Assembly: GCA_911728455.2 (NCBI GenBank)
Contig: OU452234.1
Coordinates: forward strand, 1,180,501 to 1,244,500
Length of the DNA: 64,000 nucleotides
DNA from: Marthasterias glacialis
Taxonomy: Eukaryota > Echinodermata > Asteroidea > Forcipulatida > Asteriidae
Reading direction: 5' to 3'
The position numbers were made by a program, and so were the translations under genes. The notes under the pieces are model-generated. The model had not been told where the DNA came from and did not search any database. It saw only the letters and a list, made by a program, of their open reading frames with translations. This document shows positions 10,877 through 23,205 of this stretch, one piece after another; the first letter of the stretch is position 1; each line of letters starts with the position of its first letter.

Positions 10877-11405
10877 ATTCTCCACCCGTACATTTTAAGA
10901 CAGTTTCCTATCCTCCTACCCGATATATTCCACCCGTACATTTTAAGACAGTTTCCTATCCTCCTACCCGATATATTCCACCCGTACATTTTAAGACAGT
11001 TTCCTATCCTCCTACCCGATATATTCCACCCGTACATTTTAAGACAGTTTCCTATCCTCCAACCCGATATATTCCACCCGTACATTTTAAGACAGTTTCC
11101 TATCCTCCTACCCGATATATTCCACCCGTACATTTTAAGACAGTTTCCTATCCTCCTACCCGATATATTCCACCCGTACATTTTAAGACAGTTTCCTATC
11201 CTCCTACCCGATATATTCCACCCGTACATTTTAAGACAGTTTCCTATCCTCCTACCCGATATATTCCACCCGTACATTTTAAGACAGTTTCCTATCCTCC
11301 AACCCGATATATTCCACCCGTACATTTTAAGACAGCTTCCTATCCCCCTACCCGATATATTCCACCCGTACATTTTATGACAGTTTCCTATTCTCGTACC
11401 CAGCT
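10877..11405 (-). repeat. 48-bp minisatellite, copy 1
   Basis: About 11 units of 48 bp, plus-strand motif ATTCCACCCGTACATTTTAAG then ACAGTTTCCTATCCTCC. Since 48 is a multiple of 3, the minus strand is open for 184 codons (10819-11373) with a 16-residue period, MYGWNISGRRIGNCLK. There is no signal peptide, known domain or splice context, so the frame is treated as a by-product. The copy at 40274-40828 translates to the same 184 residues, consistent with a very recent duplication. Confidence 0.9.
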
Positions 11406-11720
11406 AATTACTTCCTTATTGCTAACCAATTAAAACAAATCAATGGTTACACCTTCTCTTTCAAAAGTTTTCTTTATTCATCATTGCCTTCTTTATTAAT
11501 TACATATATTAAATATCTTTCTTATTAAACATAATACTGTGTAAGTCTCATGTGTCTTCAAACTATAGGGTTCGTTAAAGCGTGAGATTTTCTTTCCTTC
11601 ACATGTTACAGCAATGTGTGTGGGACTATAAATGGTCCAAAAAATGTTGGAATACGTGTGAGACTTCGCAGTCAATTATTATGTTCTGCTAGTCTTACAC
11701 AACTTCACAATAATTTGGTT
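11406..11720. other. Unique-looking spacer within duplicated block
   Basis: AT-rich sequence with no recognised gene. It is repeated at about 40861-41175 at a constant offset of 29455 bp. Confidence 0.45.
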
Positions 11721-11739
11721 GAACTGTGGCTTTCCATGT

Positions 11740-11930
11740 CAAAAACAATCCAGTCATACCAACTTCCTCTGTGTTGTTTCTATTCAGTTCATCATTGTCC
11801 ACTACAGTAGCGTCAACACCATCCTGGCAACCCAACTTCCTCTGTGTTGTCTCTATTCAGGTCATCAATGTCCATTACAGTAGCAGCAAAACCTTTCCAC
11901 ATCAACACCATCCTGGCCACCTATTCAGAG
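11740..11930 (+). repeat. 79-bp tandem repeat, about 2 units
   Basis: Units contain CCAACTTCCTCTGTGTTGT then CTATTCAG...GTCCATTACAGTAGC and CATCAACACCATCCTGG. Two units are seen here. The homologous site at 41195-41550 has about two more (158 bp longer), so copy number has changed since the block was duplicated. Small plus-strand frames across it are not supported as genes. Confidence 0.75.
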
Positions 11931-12066
11931 TCAATTCCAGCATGGAATCATTAATCACTTCAAAATATTTCCGACATTCAAGGTTGGAACAACAAGTGGT
12001 CTGGCAAAGTCATCCATTCTTTGACTTTTACTTTCATTTTTGCGTTTGTCCGTTACTTCTTGCATG

Positions 12067-12400
12067 ATGGGAGTGAGACTTCTTTTTCTTACCTTATACT
12101 TAACAGAGACTTCAACGCTTCTCACATCTTTGGAATTGTGTCATCTATCTCTGCTGACTGTGTTGCATCCATGTCGTAGTTATAGCTTCTCTAAAATTTA
12201 ACCCTCTACAAGCTTCTCATCAGATTCTTCTTGGTCAGTAGCTACCTTTGACGACACTGCAGATACACAGATGTATCAAGTACATGGTTATCAGACAAAT
12301 TCATAGTTACACATTCCATTTTAAAGTGCATATTTTTGGTGATCAACATAAACAATTTGAGTGTAATTGCACTGTTAACCTAACATGATGCCTGCCAGAA
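12067..12400 (+). repeat. Satellite spacer block, diverged copy
   Basis: A diverged version of the roughly 430-bp spacer described at 12406: GGGAGTGAGACTTCTTTTTC, CTTCTCACATCTTTGGAATTG, GTTGCATCCATGTCGTAG and CACTGCAGATACACAGATG occur in the same order. It marks the left border of the 99-bp satellite domain and has its duplicate at 41680-42013. Confidence 0.75.
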
Positions 12401-12405
12401 CGATG

Positions 12406-12837
12406 AACAAACAGTCACAGCATTCCCTACTTTATGCTTGATAGGAGTGAGACTTCTTTTCTTACCTTACTCTTATTAGAAACTTCAAGGCTTCTCACTT
12501 CTTTGGAATTGTGACATCTATCTTTTATGGCTGTGTTGCATCCATGTCGTGGTTATAGCTTCTCTACAAGTCAACCCTCTGGAAGCTTCTCATCAATTTA
12601 TTGTTGGTCAGTGATACCTTTGACGACACTGCAGATGTATCAAGTACATGGTTATCATACAAAGTCATTGTTACATATTCCAATTTTAAGTTCACATTTA
12701 CGGTGATTACCTTATACAATACGAAGGTAATGTCCTTGCTCGATTACAAACACTTCTGACTGCACTCTCCCATCAAAGGGATTGAATTTGAAAGTCAACT
12801 TGTGTAGTTTCATTCTAACCTAACACAATGGCTGGGC
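12406..12837 (+). repeat. Spacer block of the 99-bp satellite, copy 1
   Basis: About 430 bp. It starts AACAAACAGTCACAGCATTC, continues through GGAGTGAGACTTCTTTTC, GTTGCATCCATGTCGTGG, GACACTGCAGAT, GGTAATGTCC and TCTCCCAT, and ends at GTGTAGTTTCATTCTAACC, where 99-bp units resume. The block recurs ten times in one orientation and makes a compound satellite with the 99-bp monomer. No gene is seen in it. Confidence 0.85.
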
Positions 12838-14662
12838 AATCGATGAAGAAATATTCCCAAAAGAAAATGATACCTGAAGAGGCTTGAATTAACAGTGAAC
12901 TTGTGTACTTCCAATCTAACCTAACATCATGGCTGGATGAACGATGAACAAACATCCCCAACTAAAATGATACCTGAAGAGGTTTGAGTTATGGTGAACT
13001 TGTCTAATTTGATTCAAACCTAACATGATGGCTGGACGAACGATGAACAAACATTCCCAACTAAAATGATACCTGAAGAGGTTTGAGTTAACAGTGAACT
13101 TGTGTCATTTCAATCTAACCTAACATCAAGGGTGGACAACGATATACAATTATTCCAAACTAAAATGAAACCATCAATAAACTTGTGTAATTCCAATATA
13201 ACCTAACATGATGGCTGGACGAACGATGAACAAACCTTCCCAACTAAGATGATACCTGAAGAGGTTTGAGTTAACAGTGAATTTGTGTAATTTGATTCTA
13301 ACCTAACATGATGGCTGGACAAACGATGAACAAACATTCCCAACTAAAATGATACCTGAAGAGGTTTGAGTTACGGTGAACTTGTCTAATTTGATTCAAA
13401 CCTAACATGACAGCTGGACAAACGATGAACAAACATTCCCAACTAAAATGATACCTGAAGAGGTTTGAGTTACGGTGAACTTGTCTAATTTGATTCAAAC
13501 CTAACATGACAGCTGGACAAACGATGAACAAACATTCCCAACTAAAATGATACCTGAAGAGGTTTGAGTTACGGTGAACTTGTCTAATTTGATTCAAACC
13601 TAACATGATGGCTGGACAAACGATGAACAAACATCCCCAACTAAAATGATACCTGAAGAGGTTTGAGTTACGGTGAACTTGTCTAATTTGATTCAAACCT
13701 AACATGATGGCTGGACGAACGATGAACAAACATTCCCAACTAAAATGATACCTGGAGAGGTTTGAGTTAACAGTAAACTTGTGTCATTTCAATCTAACCT
13801 AATATCAAGGGTGGACAAACGATATACAAATATTCCTAACTAAAATGAAACCAACAATAAACTTGTGTAATTCAAATCTTACCTAACATGATGGCTGGAC
13901 GAACGATGAAAAACATTCCCAATTAAGATGATACCTGAAGAGGTTTGAGTTAACAGTGAACTTGTGTAATTCCAATCTAACCTGACGAGATGGCTGGACA
14001 ATCGATCAACAAACATTAACAATAGAAAAGGATACCTAAAGAGGTTTGAGTTTACATTCAAAGTGTTAATTTAAAAAAAAATCTAACATGATGGCTGAAT
14101 GACCAATGAACAAACATTCCCAACTAAAATGATTCCTGACGTTGTTTGAGTTAACAGTGAACTTGTCTAATTTGATTCTAACCTAATATGATGGCTAGAC
14201 AAACGATGAAAAATATTCCCAACTAAGATGATACCTGAAGAAGTTTGAGTTAACAGTGAACTTGTCTAATTTGATTCAAACCTAACATGATGGCTAGACA
14301 AACGATGAAAAATATTCCCAACTAAGATGATACCTGAAGAGGTTTGAGTTAACAGTGAACTTGTGTAATTCCAATCTAACCTGACGAGATGGCTGGACGA
14401 TCGATCAACAAACATTCCCAACTAAGATGATACCTGAAGAGGTTTCAATTAACAGTGAACTTGTGTAATTTTTTTCTAACCTAACATGATGTCTGGACAA
14501 ACGATATACAAATAATTTCCAACTAAATTAAACCAACAATAAACTTGTGTAATTCCAATCTAACCTAACATGATGGCTGGACAAACGATGAACAAACATT
14601 CCCAATTTACAGTGAGCTGTTGTAATTTCAATCTAACCTAACAACTTGGCTGGACAAACGAT

Positions 14663-15078
14663 GAACAAACAGTCACAGCATTCCCTACTTCATGCTTGAT
14701 AGGAGTGAGACTTCTTTTCTTACCTTACTCTGATTAGAAACTTCGAGGCTTCTCACTTCTTTGGAATTGTGACATCTATCTTTGATGGCTGTGTTGCATC
14801 CATGTCGTGGTTATAGCTTCTCTACAAGTCAACCCTCTGGAAGCTTCTCATCACTTTATTTGACGACACTGCAGATACACAGATGTATCAAGTACACGGT
14901 TATCATACAAAGTCATGGTTACATATTCCAATTTTAAGTGCATATTTACAAGGATTACCACAAACAGTATGAGGGTAATGTCCGTGCTTGATTACAAACA
15001 CTTCTGACTGAAGTCTCCCATTAAAGGGATTAAATTTGAAAGTCAACTTGTGTAGTTTCATTCTAACCTAACACAATG
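14663..15078 (+). repeat. Spacer block of the 99-bp satellite, copy 2
   Basis: Same landmarks as the block at 12406. It lacks a short segment after CTTCTCATCA (the GTTGGTCAGTGATACC part), a deletion shared with several other copies. Confidence 0.85.
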
Positions 15079-17105
15079 GCTGAACAATCGATGAAGAAAT
15101 ATTCCCAGGAGAAAATGATACCTGAACAGGTTTGAGTTAACAGTCAAAGTGTTCATTTCAAACAAATCTAACATGACGGGTGGACGAACGATGAACAAAC
15201 CTTCCCAACTAACCTGAAGAGGTTTGAGTAAACAATGAACTTGTGTAATTTGATTTTAACCTAACATGGTGGCTGGACAAACGAACAAACATTCCCAACT
15301 AAGGTTATATCTGGAGAAATTTGGGTTAACAGTGAATTTGTGTAATTTGATTCTAACCTAACATGATGGCTGGACGAATGATGAAAATATTCCCAACTAA
15401 CATGAAGAGGTTTGAGTAAACAATGAACTTGTGAAAATCCAATCTAACCTGACAAGATGGATGGACAAACGATGAACAAACATTCCCAACTAAGATGATA
15501 CCTGAAGAGTTTTAAGTTAACAGTGAACTTGTCTAATTTGATTCAAACCTAACATGATGGATGGACGAACGATGAACAAACATTCCCAACTAAGATGATA
15601 CTTGAAGAAGTTTAAGTTAACAGTTAACTTGTCTAATTTTATTCTCACCTTACATGATGGCTGGACAAACAATGAACAAATATTCCTAACGATGATACCT
15701 GAAGAGGTTTGAGTTAACAGTGAACTTGTGTAATTTCAATCTAACCTAACTTGATGGATGGACGAACGATTAACAAACAGTCCCAAAACGAATCTAACCC
15801 AACATGATGGCTGGACGAATGATGAACAAACATTCAACTAAGATGACACCTCAAGAAGTTTGAGTTAACAGTGAACTTGTCTAATTTGATTCTAACCTGA
15901 CAAGATGGCTGGAAGAACCATGAAAAAACATTCCCAACTAAAATGATACCTGAAGAGGATAGAGTTAACAGTGAACTTGTGTAATTTGATTCTAACCTAA
16001 CATGATGGCTGGAAGAACAATGAACAAATATTCCTAACGATGATACCTAAAGAGGTTTGAGTTAACAGTGAACTTGTCTAATTTCAATCTATTATAACTT
16101 GAAGGGTGGACAAACGATATACAAACATTCCCAACTAAAATGAAACCAACAATATACTTGTGTAAATCCAAACTACCCTAACTTGATGGATGGACGAACG
16201 ATTAACAAACAGTCCCAAAACGAATCTAATCCAACATGATGGCTGGACGAATGATGAACAAACATTCAACTAAGATGACACCTCAAGAAGTTTGAGTTAA
16301 CAGTGAACTTGTCTAATTTGATTCTAACCTGACAAGATGGCTGGAAGAACCATGAAAAAACATTCCCAACTAAAATGATACCTGAAGAGGATAGAGTTAA
16401 CAGTGAACTTGTCTAATTTGATTCTAACCTAACATGATGGCTGGATGAACAATGAACAAACATTCCTAACTAAAATAATACCTGAAGAGGTTTGAGTTAA
16501 CAGTGAACTTGTCTAATTTGATTCTAACCTAACATGATGGCTGGATGAACATTGAAAAATATTCCAAACTAAGATGATACCTGAGGAAGTTTGAGTTAAC
16601 AGTGAACTTGTCTAATTTGATTCAAACCTAACATGAAGGGTAGACAAACGATATACAAATATTTCCAAGTAAAATAAAACCAACAATAAACTTGTGTAAT
16701 TCAATCTAACCTATCATGATGGCTGGACGAACGATGAACAAACATTCCAAACTAAAAAGATACCTGAAGAGTTTTTAGTTAACAGTGAACTTGTGTAATG
16801 ATTGTAACCTAACCTGATGGCTGGACGAACGATGAACAAACATTCCCAACTAAGATGATACCTGAAGAGGTTTGAGTTAACAGTGAACTTGTTAAATTCC
16901 AATCTAACCTAACATGATGGTTGGACAAAAGATGAACAAACATCCCAACTTACAGTGAGCTGTTGTAATTTCAATCTAACCTAACAACTTGGCTGGACAA
17001 ACGATGAACAAACATTCCCAACTAAGATGATAACTGAAGAAGTTTGAGTTAACAGTGAACTTGTCTAATTTGATTCAAACCTAAAATGAGGGCTGGAAGA
17101 ACGAT

Positions 17106-17533
17106 GAACAAACAGTCACAGCATTCCCTACTTCATGCTTGATAGTTGTGAGACTTCTTTTCTTACCTTACTCTCATTAGAAACGTCAAGGCTTCTCACT
17201 TCTTTGGAATTGTGACATCTATCTTTGATGGCTGTGTTGCATCCATGTCGTGGTTATAGCTTCTCTACAAATCAACCCTCTGGAAGCTTCTCATCAGTTT
17301 ATTGTTGGTTAGTGATACCTTTGACGACACTGCAGATGAATCAAGTACATGGTTATCAGACAAAGTCATGGTTACATATTCCAATTTTAAGTGCATATTT
17401 ACAAGGATTACCACAAACAGTATGAGGGTAATGTCCGTGCTTGATTACAAACACTTCTGACTGAAGTCTCCCATTAAAGGGATTGAATTTGAAAGTCAAC
17501 TTGTGTAGTTTCATTCTAACCTAACACAATGGC
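17106..17533 (+). repeat. Spacer block of the 99-bp satellite, copy 3
   Basis: Same landmarks as the block at 12406, with the longer form of the middle segment. Confidence 0.85.
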
Positions 17534-20500
17534 TGAACAATCGATGAAGAAATATTCCCAGGAGAAAATGATACCTGAAGAGGTTTGAGTTAACAGTGTA
17601 CTTGTGTCATTTGATTCTGACCTAACATGATAGCTGGACGATCGATGAACAAACATTCCCAACTAAAAAATTACCTGGAGAGGTTTGAGTTAACAGTGAC
17701 TTTGTGCAAATCGCATCTAACCTGCTAAAATGGCTGGACGAATGATGAACAACCATTCCAAACTAGAATGATACCTGAAGAGGTTACAGTAAACATCTGT
17801 AACTTCAATCTATCCTAACATGATGGCTGGACAAATGATGAAAAAAAAATTCAGGACTAAACTGATACCTGACGAGGTTTGAATTAACTGTAAATTTGTG
17901 TAATTTGATTCAAACCTAACATGATGGCTGGATGGAAGGTAAAAAACATTCCCAACTAAAATGATACCTCCAGAGGTTTGAGTTAACAGTGAATTTGTGT
18001 AATTTCATTCTAACCTAATATGATAGCTGGACGAAAGGTAAAAAACATTCCCAACTAAAATGATACCTGAAGAGGTTTGAGTTAACAGTGAACTTGTCTA
18101 ATTTCAATCTAACATAACATGAAGGATGGACAAACGTCATACAAACATTCCCAACTAAAATGATACCAACAATAAACTTGTGTAACTCAAATCTAACCTG
18201 ACAAGATGGCTGGACGAACGATGAACAAACATTCCAAACTAAAATGATTCCTGAAGAGGTTTGAGTTAACAGTGAACTTGTCTAATTTGATTCTCACCTA
18301 ACATGATGGCTGGATGAACGATGAACAAACATTCCAAACTAAAATGATACCTGAAGAGGTTTGAGTTAACAGTGAACTTGTCTAATTTGATTCTAACCTA
18401 ACATGATGGCTGGATGAACGATGAAAAATATTCCAAACTAAGATGAAACCTGAGGAAGTTTGAGTTAACAGTGAACTTGTGTAATTTCAATCTAACCTAA
18501 CATGAAGGGTGGACAAAAGATATACAAACCTTCCCAAGTAAAATGAAACTAACAATAAACTTGTGTAATTCAATCTAACCTATCATGATGGCTGGACGAA
18601 CGATGAACAAACATTCCAAACTAAAATGATTCCTGAAGAGGTTTGAGTTAACAGTGAAATTCTGTCATTTGATTCTAACCTAACATAATGGCAGGAGGAA
18701 CGATGAAATACATTCCCAACTAAGATGATACCTGCAGAAATTTGAGTTAAAAGCAACTTGTGTAATTTGATTCGAACCTAACATCAAGGGTGGACAAATG
18801 ATACACAAATATTCCAAACTAAAATGAAACCAACAATAAACTTCTGTTATTCAAATCTAACCTAACATGATGGCTGGACGAAAGATGAAAAACATTCCCA
18901 ACTAAGATGATATCTTCAGAAGTTTGAGTTAACAGTAAATTTGTGTAATTTGATTCTAACCTAACATTATTGCTGGATGAACGATGAACAAACATTCCCA
19001 ACTAAAATGATACCTGAAGAGGTTTGAGTTACGGTGAAATTGTGTAATTCAAATTTAACCTAACATGATGGCTGGATGAACAATGAACAAACATTCCCAA
19101 CTAAGATGATACCTGAATAGGTTTGAGTAAACAGTGAACTTGTGTGATTCAATCTAACCTAACACGATGGCTGGATGACTGATGAAGAAACATTCCCAAG
19201 TAAAATGATACCGAAAGAGGTTTTGCAGTGAACTTGTGTAATTAGATTCTAACCTGACATGGTGGTTGGACGAACGATGAACAAACATTCCCAAAACGAA
19301 TCTAACACAACAAGATGGCTGGAAAAACGATGAACAAACAATCCCAACTAAGATGATACCTGGAGAAGTTTGAGTTAACAGTGAACTTGTTTAATTTCAA
19401 TGTAACATAACATGAAGGATGGACAAATGATATACAAATATTCACAACTAAAATGAAACCAACAATAAACTTGTGTAATTCCAATCTAACCTAACATGAT
19501 GGCTGGACGAACGATGAAAAACATTCCCAACTAAAATGATACCTGAATAGGTTTAAGTTAACAGTGAACTTGTGTAACTTGATTCTAACCTAACATGATG
19601 GCTGGATGAACGATGAACAAACATTCCCACGTAAGATCATACCTGAAGAGGATTGAGTTAACAGTGAAGTTGTGTAATTCCAATCTAACCTGACAAGATG
19701 GCTGTACGATTGATGAACAAACATTCCCAACTAAGATGATACCTGAAGAGTTTTAAGTTAACAGTGACTTGTCTAATTTGATTCAATCCTAACATGATGG
19801 CTGGACGAACGATGAACAATCATTCCCAAAACGAATCTAACCCAGCATGATAGCTGGACGAACGATGAACAAACATTCCCAACTAAGATGGCTGGAGAAA
19901 CAATGAAATACATTCCCCACTAAGATGATACCTGAATAGGTTTAAGTTAACAGTGATCTTGGGTAATTTGATTCTAACCTAACACGATGGATGGAAGAAC
20001 GATGAACAAACATTCCCAATTACGATGATGCCTGAAGAAGTTTGAGTTAACAGTGAACTTGTGTAATTCCAATCTAACCTAACATGATGGCTGGACGAAC
20101 GATGAAAAACATTCCCAACTAAGATGAAATCTTCAGAGGTTTGAGTTAACAGTAAATTTGTGTAATTTGATTCTAACCTCACATGATTGCTGGATGACCG
20201 ATAAAAAACACTCCAAACTAAGATGATATCTGAAGAGGTTTGACTTGAGGTGAAATTGTGTAATTCCGATCTAACCTAACATCATGGCTGGATGATCGAT
20301 GAACAAACATTCCCAACTAAGATGATACCTGAAGAAGTTGAGTTAACATTGAACATGTGTAATTTGATTCTAACCTAACATGATGGCTGGGCGAAAGATA
20401 AAATACATTCCCAACTAAGGTGATACCTGAAGAGGTTTGAGTTAACAGTGAACCTGTGTAATTAGATTCTAACCTGACATGATGGCGGGACGAACGATGA

Positions 20501-20674
20501 ACAAACATTCCCAAAACGAATCTAACACAACAAGATGGCTGGAAGAACTATGAAAAACATTCCCAACTAAGATGATATCTTCAGAGGTTTGAGTTAACAG
20601 TAAATTTGTGTAATTTGATTCTAACCTAACATGATTGCTGGATGACCTATAAAAACATTCCCAACTAAGATGAT

Positions 20675-20848
20675 CGCCAATATAGTAATATGTGGGGACT
20701 CTCAAATGATTACAAACGGCCAAACACTTGACTTATAACGAGAGGAACAACTTTAATGTGACGACAAAATGTACACGGTAAAAGAAGATGGCGTAGCCAA
20801 TGTTTACAATACAATTGGACGCCTGAGGGCGCTATAACATAACTGGCG
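20675..20848 (-). repeat. 3' LTR of gypsy-like element
   Basis: 174 bp. On the plus strand it begins CGCCAATATAG and ends ATAACTGGCG. The ends form a short inverted repeat CGCCA/TGGCG instead of the usual TG/CA. It matches 26244-26417 except at about eight positions. Confidence 0.92.
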
Positions 20849-20854
20849 CGACTA

Positions 20855-20868
20855 CTTCTTTTTCTTCT
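20855..20868 (-). promoter_or_regulatory. Polypurine tract
   Basis: On the minus strand AGAAGAAAAAGAAG lies 6 bp upstream of the 3' LTR, where plus-strand DNA synthesis of LTR retroelements is primed. Confidence 0.6.
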
Positions 20869-21393
20869 ATTCTATGGACAAACAATACAGAAGTACAAGG
20901 CCAAGCATCTACATGCAGAAAAAAAAGGCAATGTGACCTGTGGGAAGCAAACAAGCTACAGTTATTGTTCAAAAACGCTGTCTCGCATACGATGAGTTAG
21001 TGATCAACTGTCAAAGAACGAGGGAAAAAAATGAAGTGCAAAAAAAACTGAGGCTGTCATAGGGGTGGACTACCCTCGAGCCTAAAAGCATGGGGATTAT
21101 TCTGCCCCGTAAAACAAAAAGCAAAAACACTGAATCGAAGTGTGGTACAGGAACTAATAGTCCAGAACAAAGTCTTTCAGGTGTTTTGGTAGGCTGCGCT
21201 GACGACTGGAGTGCCTATGAGTAGGTACAGTGGAACAGGGCCGGGTGGGTGGCTCTTCATCAGTGACAAGAGTGGGTGTCTCACTTGAACCCATAGCGGT
21301 GTGAGGTGTGAACTCCTCGGTGATTGGGACAATGTCGGAGGAATCATCGGCAGGTGTGGATAGTTCCGTGGGGATGTGTGGTGGATCTGGGGG

Positions 21394-22644
21394 TCATGGT
21401 GCTCGTTGCAGATAGATGTCATCATCTTCATGCGCAGTGTCATCTGGTGGGGATGGCATTCTGTGCATGCTGGTGTGTTCCCAATGTGATGGTACCTTGT
21501 AGCATTCGGATTTCTTGACTCGGTACGATGCAGATCTTAGTTGGGAGCCCCGGAACTTGCGAATGTTGCACCATGCACCTTCGACGGATGAGACGAGGTA
21601 TCGGTCTCTTGCTCGGGTTTTGTCACGGTCAGAGTACAGGTACACAAGATCACCAACCTCAAGCTGTGGCGTTGGCGCAGCGGGTCTCAGGGGAGCTTTA
21701 GACCATTCACTGTAGGGGTGGTTTGTTGTGCGAAGCTGGTGTTGTGACTGTATCATCTGCAGGTCGGAGAACGGGATTTGTTGATTTGTGAATTGATCGC
21801 GTTGATGCCACATTTCACGGGCAGAGAGCCCACGAGTGGGGATGCGGGAATTCAGGTTAGCGGTGGCGAGAGAGAGGGCCAATGGTGTAGTGGTTGCTCA
21901 CATTGGGTCCAGACGTAGAAGTTCTTCCTCCAATTCACGAACTGCCTTCTCTGCGACTGGATTCTTATTGGGGTTTTTGATCCGGCCAACTTCAATGCTC
22001 ATGTGGTGTTGTTTGAGGAAGTCATCGCGTACAAGGCGTGTGAACCCGGGAGCTGGGTCGGTGCGAATTACTGCAGGAGGGCCGTCCAATGGCCGAAGCT
22101 CGATGCAAAGGCGAATCAGTGCATCACGGAGCGTATCGTGACGTTCGCTGTCCACATGACATGATGCAGTAAACGACGTAGTATTTTCGCGCACGACGAG
22201 GATAAGTTGGCGGTTGCGTTTGATGACGTCGGCGGAAAACGAGACACCGACTGTCTCTGGGGGATCTCCGGTGGATTGTTCGATCACAGTATGCGGTGTG
22301 GTGCGTAGGGATGCGCAGTGATGACAGCTGGTGGTCACCTGTTCAATGCCTTTGTCCATGTCAAGGGCATAGAAGTACCGGTTTGTGACAGTGTGAAGTT
22401 GGTGGCGAGTAGGATGGCTTAAATGAATGTGAAGTGCCGTGAGGAGCCCATTTAGTACTTGACGAGGGACGATGATGCACTCACGCGTCGGAGACAGGGG
22501 TTGGTCACGGCGGACTATCAACAAGCCGTCCTTGGCTACAGCGGCGACGTGGAGATAACGCTTAACGTCTTTGATGTTGGTAAGTTTCTTAGAGGGGCGG
22601 GTTCCCTGGACGAGGTGGGCATAGTGCGTCGTAGGTCTGCGCAT
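21394..22644 (-). pseudogene. Integrase of gypsy-like element, interrupted by a stop
   Basis: Integrase inserts the element cDNA into the host genome. The frame 21898-22644 carries an HHCC zinc-binding region (about residues 73-105, including SCHHC) and a DD35E core: D in FSADVI (about 141), D in IRTDPAPGF (about 198) and E in NPVAEKAV (about 233). A TGA at 21898-21900 ends it soon after the core. The same frame resumes at once (21394-21882) with the C-terminal DNA-binding part, including LEVGDLVYLYSD, so the stop is a point mutation. The N-terminal part just upstream is in another frame. Confidence 0.85.
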
Positions 22645-23205
22645 TCGGAACGGACTTCTGCCCAGGCTGCCCTACTGGTGAAGGGGAGTTTAGTGTTACC
22701 AGAGATCACGTCCTCGGCAGATATGCGAAGGACCACAGAATCTTCCTCGTGCTTCACAAAGGCGCAAATCTGGCAGGTGGAGTCGTGGCAGGTGGGAGCA
22801 TTGTGGCTGGCAAAATCAGAAGGAATGTTGGCTGATCTGGCGAGGTGTCGGACTGACGCTTGATACCAGCTAACTGTGGACGGAGAGGAATGTTGAAACA
22901 CGGGGGCTCGCTGAAAATTCGCCATGGCATAGCTTTTCAAACGCTTGCACACATGGTTTGCTGTCAGTGAGTATGCATGCGTGGTGTTTCGACTGAATGA
23001 TGAGGGGGCTGAAGTGTTTGGTCGATGCAGAGATGGAGAGGGCTTCAACCTCATATGGTAACCACGTAGGCTGGCAACCTCGCAATTTGGCGCTGAAGAA
23101 GCCGGCCAGGAGAGGTTTGTCATTGCGAGTGATTTAGAGTGTTAAGCCGATGCTGTGCTTTTTGACTGAGCCATCAGTCACAATCCATAGCTGATCATCT
23201 GGCGT
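22536..23205 (-). pseudogene. RNase H and connection region of gypsy-like element, frameshifted
   Basis: RNase H normally removes the RNA strand during reverse transcription. Pieces are recognisable in two frames. One (22870-23085) carries the internal acidic motif ([14 protein letters not shown]). The other (part of 22536-23123) carries the end of the domain and the linker to integrase (ANIPSDFASHNAPT). The first catalytic aspartate region (VTDGS) lies around 23175, in a different frame from the end of the RT frame. At least two single-base-type frame changes are needed to explain this, so the region is broken. Confidence 0.75.

Larger units (their letters stand above)
12838..20674 (+). repeat. 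99-bp satellite array, left block
   Basis: Tandem units of about 99 bp with landmarks CCTAACATGATGGCTGGAC, GAACGATGAACAAACATTCC, TACCTGAAGAGGTTTGAG and TTAACAGTGAACTTGTGTAA. A second, shorter type of about 84 bp (GAAGGGTGGACAAACGATAT, then AAACCAACAATAAACTTGTG) is interspersed. In places the 33-codon period keeps the minus strand open (143 codons at 13298-13729, period LFIVCPAIMLGLNQIRQVHR and on), which is taken as a by-product. Spacer blocks interrupt at 14663 and 17106. The array is cut at 20674 by the LTR element. Confidence 0.95.
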
